From assembly GCA_002388665.1 (NCBI GenBank), contig DGMY01000092.1:6189-70188 (forward strand): 64,000 bases of DNA. The letters are read 5' to 3'. How positions within the stretch are numbered: the first letter of the stretch is position 1; each line of letters starts with the position of its first letter. The notes under the pieces are model-generated. The model worked only from the letters and a program-made list of their open reading frames with translations. It ran no database searches and had not been told where the DNA came from. Shown here one piece after another: positions 43,774-51,123 of this stretch. The stretch comes from Opitutia bacterium UBA4506 (GTDB lineage: Bacteria; Verrucomicrobiota; Verrucomicrobiia; Opitutales; Puniceicoccaceae). The position numbers and the translations under genes are program-made.

Positions 43774-44242
43774 GCCACTCCTGCAGGTAGCACTGCGCTG
43801 CCCAGAGATACCTCAAAATACTGGCAATGTGGGACGACTGTGCGCAATCACTGGTGCGCGCCTACACCTGATCCACCCTCTCGGTTTTACGATCACCGAT
43901 CGTCATTTAAAGCGGAGCGGGATGGACTACTGGCATTCCCTGGATCTCCAGGAGCACAAGGATTGGGAGCACTTTCAGGACAACGTGCGCGGCACTCGTA
44001 TCTGGCTATTCACAACCAAGGCCACTCGCAGCTATTGGGATGTCGAATACCGTCCCGGTGACCTACTTCTTTTCGGAAACGAAGGACATGGCTGCCCTGA
44101 CAACGTCCATGACGCAATCGGTGATGAACACCGGGTACGCATACCTCACCCGCGGTCTGATCTCCGCTCGATCAACCTCGCGACCAGCGTGGGCATTGCA
44201 GTGTATGAAGGCCTTCGCCAATTGAGAGGACCTTCGCTCTAA
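43766..44242 (+). CDS. trmL: tRNA (cytidine/uridine-34 2'-O)-methyltransferase
   Basis: SPOUT-class methyltransferase of 158 aa acting on the wobble base of tRNA-Leu. It starts with LQVALRCPEIPQNTGNVGRL (typical TrmL N-terminus), then HPLGFTITDRHLKRSGMDYW, LLFGNEGHGCPD in the knot, and RSINLATSVGIAVYEGLRQL at the SAM-binding end. Overlap with thrB by eight bases indicates coupling. Convergent with pdxH. Confidence 0.94.
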   Translation: MNEPLLQVALRCPEIPQNTGNVGRLCAITGARLHLIHPLGFTITDRHLKRSGMDYWHSLDLQEHKDWEHFQDNVRGTRIWLFTTKATRSYWDVEYRPGDLLLFGNEGHGCPDNVHDAIGDEHRVRIPHPRSDLRSINLATSVGIAVYEGLRQLRGPSL

Positions 44243-44253
44243 CAGTCGCTCCC

Positions 44254-44895
44254 CTACGGGCTCAAGCGGGCCACATCCCAGCGACCATCCGCCTGAACCC
44301 GATACTCGAAACGGTCGTGCAACCGGCTCGGCCTCCCCTGCCAGAACTCGATTCGCTGTGGCCGCAAACGGTAGCCACCCCAAAAATCCGGTAAAGGTAT
44401 CTCACCCTCGCCAAACTTCCGCTTCATCTCTTCGAGTTTCATTTCGAGAAATTTCCTCGAAGTAATAACCGAGCTCTGATCGGACACCCACGCACCTAAT
44501 CGGCTGCCGCGAGGACGACTGGCAAAATAGCGCAAAGATTGAAGAGTCGAAATTTTCTCACATTCCCCCTCCACAATTACCTGCCGCTCCAGGTCGATCC
44601 ACGGGAAGAGAATTGATGCGGCCGCATTCCCGGCCAATTGCTTAGCCTTCCGACTCCGATAATTGGTAAAAAACACAAACCCATCCTCGTCAAAAGCCTT
44701 CAACAGGACCATTCGCTGTGACGGACGCCCACTCTCGTCGACTGTGGCTAGTGAGATCGCATTGGGTTCGTTGAGTTCGGCCTCCTTCGCCTGATTGAAC
44801 CAGGATCGAAACTGATCGACCGGATGGGCCGCGAGATCTTCACGATTCAACCCAGCCTGAGTATACTCCCTGCGCAATGATCCAATATCTACCAT
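44254..44895 (-). CDS. pdxH: Pyridoxamine/pyridoxine 5'-phosphate oxidase
   Basis: FMN enzyme of 213 aa, making pyridoxal phosphate. Motifs: DPVDQFRSW-like APHPVDQFRSWFNQAK, NAISLATVDESGRPSQRMVL, FTNYRSRKAKQLAGNAAAS, and the C-terminal PDFWGGYRLRPQRIEFWQGR. The ATG at 44895 gives the usual length; a GTG at 44937 is an alternative. It lies on the opposite strand from the surrounding housekeeping block, with its start about 80 bases from the LptC-like gene. Confidence 0.96.
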   Translation of the reverse strand: MVDIGSLRREYTQAGLNREDLAAHPVDQFRSWFNQAKEAELNEPNAISLATVDESGRPSQRMVLLKAFDEDGFVFFTNYRSRKAKQLAGNAAASILFPWIDLERQVIVEGECEKISTLQSLRYFASRPRGSRLGAWVSDQSSVITSRKFLEMKLEEMKRKFGEGEIPLPDFWGGYRLRPQRIEFWQGRPSRLHDRFEYRVQADGRWDVARLSP

Positions 44896-44975
44896 TCGGC
44901 TCACATTGACAGATTCTGGACGCTGGGGCAAACCCACCGTTGCTATCCCTTCAAATTCGGCATAGGATCCCCTCT

Positions 44976-45419
44976 ATGCGAAACCGCTCTCACTTTCTCG
45001 CCTTCCTCGTGCTCATAAGCTCGGTTGCTTGCTGTGGGAGCGCACTCTACGCCGATTCTAATCCGGACGCCGAAGTCAAGTCCTTCACCTTCCGTAAATT
45101 CAACGACCAAGGACTCCGTCTCTGGGATCTCTCGGGGAAGGAAGCCATTTTCGTCAACGACAACGTCATTCGCATGATTGAGATGCAACTGGCAATCACT
45201 TCGACAAAAGATGAGGGTGAGACCGTATTGAGGAGCCCGAACGCCCGAATATATGTGGAAGAAAATCAGGCGACCGGAGATGGCTTCCTATTCGTAGAAG
45301 GAAACGGTTTTCGCGCTGAAGGCAAAGATTGGGAATGGCGTGGGACTGAGAGAAAAATTGAAATTCGGAAAGGTGCGAAGGTTACGTTTGACGAGGCGAT
45401 TCGTCGGATCCTTAAATAG
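44976..45419 (+). CDS. LptC-like periplasmic protein (probable)
   Basis: A 147-aa exported protein with an N-terminal membrane anchor (HFLAFLVLISSVACCGSALY). Its beta-strand-rich body contains FNDQGLRLWDLSGKEAIFVN, ending VEGNGFRAEGKDWEWRG. The gene precedes lptA and lptB with short gaps (22 bases to lptA), matching the lptC-lptA-lptB order found in Gram-negatives. It is therefore proposed as the inner-membrane-anchored partner in LPS export, but sequence similarity alone is weak. Confidence 0.7.
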   Translation: MRNRSHFLAFLVLISSVACCGSALYADSNPDAEVKSFTFRKFNDQGLRLWDLSGKEAIFVNDNVIRMIEMQLAITSTKDEGETVLRSPNARIYVEENQATGDGFLFVEGNGFRAEGKDWEWRGTERKIEIRKGAKVTFDEAIRRILK

Positions 45420-45440
45420 CGCCCCACACCATTTCCGGAA

Positions 45441-46004
45441 ATGCCAGCCCGATCATCCTATCTTTCTATAATATTCTGCCTAGTGAGTCAGCTCTCGGCG
45501 ACTCCCGTCCAAGAATCAACCTCACCAACCGGCCAAACCCAGACAGAACCGACTCCCAAGGAGGACGGGAAAACCGTTATCACGAGCAACCGTCTCGAAG
45601 TGATCAACACGGAAGAGGGAAACCGATTCATTTTTGAAGGAGACGTGGTTATAACGGGTGAGGATTTCACTGCAAACTGCGAACGGATGGAGGTTCGGAC
45701 GGACTCGAAAGGCAAAGACGACTTCGGCGCAATTTCCGTAATCGAAGCGACCGGAAACGTGACCGTCCAACAGCAGAGTCGAATCGCTACAGCCGGCCGC
45801 GTTTTAATTCATCCGGAGAAAGACGAATTGATCCTCGAAGACAACCCCGTCGTTCGCGACGAAAACGGCACGGTGAGCGGGTACCGCATGATACTCCACG
45901 GAGAGAATCGAACGATCTCTGTCGAGCCGGGGCCCGAAGGACAACAACCCCGCGTAGAACTGCCTTCAATTGAATCGATTCGCGAGAGCAGTGAGAATGA
46001 GTGA
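45441..46004 (+). CDS. lptA: LptA-like lipopolysaccharide transport protein (OstA domain)
   Basis: Periplasmic 187-aa protein with a signal peptide (SYLSIIFCLVSQLSATP). The OstA-like beta-jellyroll contains VITSNRLEVINTEEGNRFIF, EGDVVITGEDFTANCERMEV and ATGNVTVQQQSRIATAGRVL; the GDV/GNV strands and TA-x-C-x-x-M pattern are typical of the LptA/OstA fold. It lies between the LptC-like and LptB genes and overlaps lptB by eight bases. It would bridge the periplasm for LPS passage. Confidence 0.85.
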   Translation: MPARSSYLSIIFCLVSQLSATPVQESTSPTGQTQTEPTPKEDGKTVITSNRLEVINTEEGNRFIFEGDVVITGEDFTANCERMEVRTDSKGKDDFGAISVIEATGNVTVQQQSRIATAGRVLIHPEKDELILEDNPVVRDENGTVSGYRMILHGENRTISVEPGPEGQQPRVELPSIESIRESSENE

Positions 46005-46737
46005 TCTTCCCCCTCTTACCTCGATTCAGACTGAAGGGCTCACCCGGGACTTCGGAAAACGCAGAGTGGTCAACGACGTTGGCCTGAATGTAAACGCCGG
46101 CGAAATCGTGGGACTCCTCGGCCCAAACGGCGCAGGCAAAACCACCACATTTTACATGATCGTCGGCTTGATCGAGCCGAGTGCAGGAAAAATTCTTCTT
46201 CGAGGGGAGGATGTCACCGAACTCCCGATGTACCGCCGAGCCCGGCAAGGCATCGGCTACCTCCCACAAGAAGCATCGATCTTCCGAAAAATGACGGTTC
46301 GCAATAACCTAATTTCGGTACTGGAAACCCTCAAGATCCCCAAAAAGGAACGTGAAGAAGCAGCAGACGAGAAGATCGAGCAGTTCGGCCTCGAGAAGAT
46401 CGCGCACCAAAAAGGCTATACCCTCAGCGGAGGGGAACGTCGGCGAGTAGAAATCGCCCGAGCACTTGCCACCCGCCCTCAGTTTCTCCTGATGGACGAG
46501 CCCTTCAGCGGAGTCGACCCGATCAGCGTCGACGACGTACAGACAATTATTCGAGATCTAAAGAAAGTCGGTATTGGAATTCTCATTACCGACCACAACG
46601 TACGCGAAACGCTCGAAATCACTGACCGATCCTATCTACTCTACGAAGGAAAGGTACTCTGTGAAGGGAATCGCGAAACACTCTTGAACGATCCCTCTGC
46701 GCGCAAATTCTATCTTGGCGAAGGATTCCAAGCGTAA
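45997..46737 (+). CDS. lptB: LPS export ABC transporter ATP-binding protein
   Basis: Cytoplasmic ATPase of 246 aa powering LPS extraction. Walker A LLGPNGAGKTTTFYMIVGL is preceded by IQTEGLTRDFGKRRVVNDVG. Then come YLPQEASIFRKMTVRNNL (LptB signature), LSGGERRRVEIARAL, Walker B FLLMDEPFSGVDP and the H-loop ITDHNVRETLEITDRSYLLY. Those sequences are near-universal in LptB. ATG at 45997 overlaps lptA. The permeases LptF/G are not in the window. Confidence 0.95.
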   Translation: MSDLPPLTSIQTEGLTRDFGKRRVVNDVGLNVNAGEIVGLLGPNGAGKTTTFYMIVGLIEPSAGKILLRGEDVTELPMYRRARQGIGYLPQEASIFRKMTVRNNLISVLETLKIPKKEREEAADEKIEQFGLEKIAHQKGYTLSGGERRRVEIARALATRPQFLLMDEPFSGVDPISVDDVQTIIRDLKKVGIGILITDHNVRETLEITDRSYLLYEGKVLCEGNRETLLNDPSARKFYLGEGFQA

Positions 46738-46824
46738 ACTTCCGATGGGAATCGGCCGAACATATACGGCCAGCTATGATTTGGACTCGTCTCTTTGCGC
46801 ATAGGGGATCAAAGTTGAGACCAG

Positions 46825-47784
46825 ATGAAACCCACGGATAAATTCATTGAAAGCATTTCGGTTCGCGAATTCTACGAATCCTGCCGAGATCCCCTTAAAC
46901 TAGAACTAATCTGCGGCGAAGAGAACTTGGATCGGATGATCCGGGAGAAGAGTCTGAACCGCCCCGCCCTCGCGCTTACTGGGTACTTCCGCTTCTTCGC
47001 AAATCGACGAATCCAGCTTTTTGGAGCCGGGGAAATGGGACATATCCGCGACAGCGACCCGGAAGTAATCGAAAAAGTACTCTGCCAGATCGCGCGCAAG
47101 AACATCCCTTGCATACTGATCAGCCGCAATCTAGCACCGACCCCCGTTTTGCTCAAAGTTGCGAAGCGATTCAAAATCCCTCTCTTTCGTTCGACCCTGA
47201 AGTCCAAAACCCTCACCACAGAAGCGACTCTCATCCTCGAAGAACGCTTCGCGCCCCGCAAAACACTCCATGGTACCCTAATGGACATCCGCGGCGTCGG
47301 AACTCTCCTACGGGGCGAGAGCGGCATCGGAAAGAGTGAGTGCGCTCTCGCACTCATCGAGAGAGGCTTCAGCTTGGTTGCAGACGACCTCACCCATCTG
47401 CGACTATTGCGCGATCACGAAGTCGTTGGAAGCAGTTCAGACCTGAGCCGGGGATATATGGAATGCCGGGGTATTGGTATTATCGACGTCGCCAAACTCT
47501 TCGGGGTCCACTCGGTTCGTCTCGAGAAGCGCCTCGACCTCGTAATCACCTTCGTCAGTTGGACTCCCGACATTCAGGAAGAGCGAACCGGACTGGATCA
47601 AGAATTCATGGATATTCTCGGACAGAAGATCCCCCACAGCACGATACCGATCCGCCCAGGTCGGGATATGGCCCGTTTAGTGGAAGTGGCTGCGATGGTG
47701 CAGGCACTTCGAATCCTCGGCCATGACGCAGCTAAGGAATTTAACGAACGGCTGATTCGAAAGATGTCCGGACAAATCGGGTAA
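46825..47784 (+). CDS. hprK: HPr kinase/phosphorylase
   Basis: A 319-aa regulator that phosphorylates Ser-46-type sites on HPr. The catalytic domain has [20 protein letters not shown] (catalytic His), Walker [37 protein letters not shown] and near the end [17 protein letters not shown]. All are HprK/P features. An N-terminal DRTGG-like domain (residues 1-130) is present. No HPr or PTS genes lie nearby, so its partner is elsewhere. Located 87 bases after lptB and before the dnaA region. Confidence 0.94.
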   Translation: MKPTDKFIESISVREFYESCRDPLKLELICGEENLDRMIREKSLNRPALALTGYFRFFANRRIQLFGAGEMGHIRDSDPEVIEKVLCQIARKNIPCILISRNLAPTPVLLKVAKRFKIPLFRSTLKSKTLTTEATLILEERFAPRKTLHGTLMDIRGVGTLLRGESGIGKSECALALIERGFSLVADDLTHLRLLRDHEVVGSSSDLSRGYMECRGIGIIDVAKLFGVHSVRLEKRLDLVITFVSWTPDIQEERTGLDQEFMDILGQKIPHSTIPIRPGRDMARLVEVAAMVQALRILGHDAAKEFNERLIRKMSGQIG

Positions 47785-48302
47785 TCACTCCGAGTTTCAA
47801 TTTTTTTTTCGTAGGATTTCCGGTGAATTCGGGTGGCAAAAAGGCCACTTAGAGAAGTACGGCCGAGAGGAAATCCTCAGCCATCCTCTGCGTACAAGCC
47901 ACTCCGCGTGCAGGCCAATATCTTTCAACATAAAAATCCGAAACTTATCCTCATTACCACTGTGAATAACTTGTGCGTAAGTTCATCTTGCTTCACCTCC
48001 CAGCTCGCGAATGATGGTTCTATCAACTTCGAAAAACGAGGTAAACGCCTTCTACTTTTCTCTGGAGTTCGTACTTATTCACAATGACAGGCATCCAGAA
48101 ATCCAGAGAATAAGTTTCATAAACAGCTAATAAAAAACATCTTACAAACCTTCAAAGCCAAATTGCACCGATTTGGCCAGAGGCACCTTTCATCTCATTT
48201 CCACTACTCGATCCCTTTCGTTTTCAAGACCTTACAGTCTTCTCAAATTTAAGGCTTCACCGCATCCATTCCTGTTAATAATTTTCGTCGAAACCGTTTC
48301 TA
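47785..48302. promoter_or_regulatory. Upstream region of dnaA with two perfect DnaA boxes; candidate origin
   Basis: A gene-free 518-base interval. It contains two perfect matches to the DnaA box TTATNCACA: 47961-47969 on the minus strand (TGTGAATAA) and 48075-48083 on the plus strand (TTATTCACA). A near match TTATCCTCA is at 47945. An AT-rich stretch (AACAGCTAATAAAAAACA) lies around 48121-48140. This fits a DnaA-autoregulated promoter or part of oriC. Short open frames here look spurious. GC skew would be needed to decide. Confidence 0.7.
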
Positions 48303-49703
48303 ATGTCATCAACCACTCAATTGTCGCACCTATGGAACGAAACCTGTGAACGGTTTCGCAGTCGCCTGAACCCAGACATCTTCGAAATGTGGTTCAAGCC
48401 GCTCTCCTTCGGTGAGGCAACCGAGCAACGTGTCCTGATCCTCGCTCCGAACGATTTCGTCTCTATCTGGCTCCAAGACAACTATCTGGAGATCATTCGG
48501 GCGGAGATTGCTGAAGTTTTCGGTGGTCCCCGCGAGGTGGTGATCTCTGTCAGTGACGAGAACAAAGAAGCCCCCGTACGCTCAAACCGTACTACGACGG
48601 CCGCCAAACCAGAAGCAAAGAAGCGCACCGTTGACCGGACATTTGTCCCAGAATCGGCACCAGCGGCCTCCTACTCGGGCATCAACCCGAAAAACACCTT
48701 CAACAATTTTGTTGTCGGAGCCGGAAATCAACTGGCTCACGCAGCATCTATCGCCGTCGCAAACTCTCCTGCAAGGGCCTACAATCCCCTCTTTATCTAC
48801 GGAGACACCGGTCTCGGCAAAACCCACCTGATGCACGCCATTGCCCATCAGGTGCTCTCTGCGAAGCCGAACGCAAAAATCGCCTATATCTCGACTGAGA
48901 AGTTTACGAATAAGTTTATCACGGCGATTCAGGAGAACAAACTGACAGCCTTTCGCCGGCGTTTCCGCAAAGCGGATATTCTGTTGATCGACGACATTCA
49001 CTTCCTCTCTGGCCGCGAGCGAATTCAGGAAGAATTTTTCCACACCTTCAACGAGCTCTTTGAAAATCAGAAGCAGATCATCCTGACAAGCGACCGGCCG
49101 GCCAGTGAAATTGCCAGACTGGAAAGCCGCCTGGTTTCGCGCTTCCAATGGGGACTGGTCGCCGACATTCAATGTCCGGACCTCGACACTCGCCTCGCCA
49201 TTCTCTCGAAAAAGGCCAAGGCAATGAGCGTGGATATTCCAGCCGATGTCATGGAATTCCTGGCGGAGAAAGTCTCTCGGAATGTTCGCAGAATGGAAGG
49301 TGCCCTCACCCGGGTAGCGGGATACGCAGCACTCATTCGCGACCCTCTTTCGGTCGACGTGGTCGAACGACTCCTTTCCGATGTTCTTCAGGAAGAACTC
49401 TTTAATCAGGTCACGATCGAAAAGATCCAGAAAAAGACGGCTGAGTACTATCATCTCCGCGTCGCCGATCTTCTCAGTCGCCGCAGACCCGCGAAGATCG
49501 TGGTACCACGCCAAGTTTCCATGTACCTCAGCCGTCAGCTCACCGATCACTCCTTGGTGCAGATCGGGGATGCCTTCGGAGGGCGTGACCACGGTACAGT
49601 CATCAATGCGATCCGCGCCGTTGAGAACATGATGGAACAAGATCAAACGATGCGTCGCAGCATTGACTATTTGACCAAACAACTTTCCGAGAATAGATCC
49701 TAA
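48303..49703 (+). CDS. dnaA: Chromosomal replication initiator protein DnaA
   Basis: AAA+ ATPase of 466 aa that opens the origin. Domain I: LWNETCERFRSRLNPDIFEM with WFKPL. A Ser/Pro/Ala-rich linker follows, then domain III with FNNFVVGAGNQLAHAASIAV, Walker A GDTGLGKTHLMHAI, Walker B ILLIDDIHFLSGRERIQEEF, and the arginine finger in SRLVSRFQWGL. Domain IV has LTDHSLVQIGDAFGGRDHGT followed by VINAIR, the DNA-binding signature. ATG at 48303 with upstream DnaA boxes. The next gene is not dnaN but a 162-aa unknown. Confidence 0.97.
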   Translation: MSSTTQLSHLWNETCERFRSRLNPDIFEMWFKPLSFGEATEQRVLILAPNDFVSIWLQDNYLEIIRAEIAEVFGGPREVVISVSDENKEAPVRSNRTTTAAKPEAKKRTVDRTFVPESAPAASYSGINPKNTFNNFVVGAGNQLAHAASIAVANSPARAYNPLFIYGDTGLGKTHLMHAIAHQVLSAKPNAKIAYISTEKFTNKFITAIQENKLTAFRRRFRKADILLIDDIHFLSGRERIQEEFFHTFNELFENQKQIILTSDRPASEIARLESRLVSRFQWGLVADIQCPDLDTRLAILSKKAKAMSVDIPADVMEFLAEKVSRNVRRMEGALTRVAGYAALIRDPLSVDVVERLLSDVLQEELFNQVTIEKIQKKTAEYYHLRVADLLSRRRPAKIVVPRQVSMYLSRQLTDHSLVQIGDAFGGRDHGTVINAIRAVENMMEQDQTMRRSIDYLTKQLSENRS

Positions 49704-49705
49704 CA

Positions 49706-50194
49706 ATGGAACTCGACGCTTCGCAAAAACAACAGGTCGCCCAATGGGCTGCCGAAGGAGAATCCCTCTCCAATCTTCAGGAAAAAATCTCAACGGAATT
49801 CGGGGTCAAAATGACCTATATGGAAACCCGTTTTCTGATCGAAGACCTTGAAATCGATCTATCGGTTGGAGAACCCACCCCCGAGGAGGAAGAAACCACC
49901 GAGGAAGAGTCATCCGGAGAAGCAACTGAGGAAGTTGTCGACCTTGAAGACGCTGGATTTGACGGGGCAACTGGCTCAGGTCGCGTCTCTGTCTCCGTTG
50001 ACAAGATCACTCGACCCGGCTCCGTCGTCAGCGGCGACGTCACTTTTTCCGACGGCAAGACCGCCGGATGGATGCTCGACCAACTCGGCCAGCTCCGCTT
50101 GATCCCAACCGAGGAGGGCTACCAACCTGGTCAGGATGACATTCAGGCCTTCCAAACGGCCCTCCAAGCAGAGCTACAACAGCAGGGCTTCTAA
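49706..50194 (+). CDS. Unknown 162-aa protein downstream of dnaA
   Basis: No recognised family. The N-terminal 55 residues look helical (QKQQVAQWAAEGESLSNLQE), possibly a helix-turn-helix-like fold. Residues 55-80 are very acidic and Thr/Glu-rich (PEEEETTEEESSGEATEE). The C-terminal half is beta-rich (RVSVSVDKITRPGSVVSGDV) and ends in a Gln-rich helix. It begins three bases after dnaA's stop, so the two are co-transcribed. A 6-bp hairpin (AGCCGG/CCGGCT, 50207-50221) follows. A role in regulating replication is possible but purely positional. Confidence 0.78.
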   Translation: MELDASQKQQVAQWAAEGESLSNLQEKISTEFGVKMTYMETRFLIEDLEIDLSVGEPTPEEEETTEEESSGEATEEVVDLEDAGFDGATGSGRVSVSVDKITRPGSVVSGDVTFSDGKTAGWMLDQLGQLRLIPTEEGYQPGQDDIQAFQTALQAELQQQGF

Positions 50195-50260
50195 AAATTT
50201 AAATTCAGCCGGATACCGGCTTGACTTCACTCTGAATCCTCAGAGGATTTCCCTTTTGCC

Positions 50261-50334
50261 GCGGGTATAGTTTAGTGGTAAAACCTCAGCCTTCCAAGCT
50301 GATGATGTCGGTTCGATTCCGTCTACCCGCACCA
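50261..50334 (+). tRNA. tRNA-Gly (anticodon UCC), CCA encoded
   Basis: A full cloverleaf: acceptor GCGGGTA/TACCCGC, D-arm with AGTGGTA, anticodon loop CTTCCAA (anticodon TCC), T-arm GTCGGTTCGATTCCGTC-like with TTCGATTC, discriminator A and CCA. It is followed by a palindrome that forms its terminator. Confidence 0.96.
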
Positions 50335-50355
50335 ACTTAAGTTGGTTCAGTTTTT
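50331..50355 (+). terminator. Terminator of tRNA-Gly
   Basis: The perfect palindrome ACCAACTT/AAGTTGGT begins with the encoded CCA and is followed by TCAG and five T. Confidence 0.75.
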
Positions 50356-50491
50356 CAATAACTACTCGGCAAAAGTCTCACTTGAATTCGCAGGAACGGG
50401 CTGGGCAGCTTCCAGAAAAGCTAAAGAATTTTTCGAGGGCTCAAAATGCTACTGATCGAATCAAGCCAACCTTCCCCGTGATCCCTCGCCT

Positions 50492-51082
50492 CTACTCGCT
50501 TGGGGCCTTCAACATCTCGTCGACCGCCTTGGCAGCGAGAAACAATGGGAACTCCGAACCCTCAGCCTGTATACTCACGAGACTGGTCCCGCGCAGAAAA
50601 TAGAGGCTCGAACGGCTCGATGGCCCCTCGCCCTCTCCCACGGACACCTCAACAACGCAGAGATCTCCGATCATCCGTTCACCATCAATTTCATAGCGAT
50701 CGAGCAACAATTCCAATGGAAGTGAATTGGAGGCTAGCGTCTCCAACAGTTGCACCTGTGCCCGCTGAACCGAAGCTGTGTGCTCTATCTGTACGTAAGC
50801 GACCACTTCTTCATCCCGATCGAGAAAGACGAACTTTTCGCGAATCTCCGTCGCCCGTTCTCGAAGTGTCTTCCTCTCAAAAGAATAGTCCGTCAACTGA
50901 ACAACACCGAAGTCGCTTCTGCCTAACCTCACAGTGCTCTGGTCACTGCTGATCTCGATACCAAACGCATCCTGAAGAGCCTGAGCTCTCTGAGAAATCT
51001 GAACAGTACCGGACTCCCCGGAAGCCAGTACGCTCCCGAAAGAAAGCGTTAAACAAAAGACAAAGACCTTACGTATTCTCAT
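50492..51082 (-). CDS. Secreted protein of unknown function
   Basis: A 196-aa protein with a signal peptide (RKVFVFCLTLSFGSVLASGE). The mature part contains VRLGRSDFGVVQLTDYSFER and DRDEEVVAYVQIEHTASVQR, a beta-strand/helix mix without Cys in the core. It follows the 647-aa calcium-repeat protein gene by 41 bases on the same strand and may act with it. ATG at 51082 has a weak AGGTAGAG ahead; a GTG at 51106 is in frame. Confidence 0.7.
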   Translation of the reverse strand: MRIRKVFVFCLTLSFGSVLASGESGTVQISQRAQALQDAFGIEISSDQSTVRLGRSDFGVVQLTDYSFERKTLRERATEIREKFVFLDRDEEVVAYVQIEHTASVQRAQVQLLETLASNSLPLELLLDRYEIDGERMIGDLCVVEVSVGEGEGPSSRSSLYFLRGTSLVSIQAEGSEFPLFLAAKAVDEMLKAPSE

Positions 51083-51123
51083 ATCGACTCTACCTACTTT
51101 TTTCACAGTTCATTTCCCTTCAC

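Noticed and set aside
47833..48087. 84-codon frame upstream of dnaA
   Set aside because: No motif, overlaps the DnaA-box region, and its composition is not gene-like.
48582..49793. Long open frame (403 codons) opposite dnaA
   Set aside because: Fully antisense to conserved dnaA sequence; no protein family resemblance. A by-product of codon bias.
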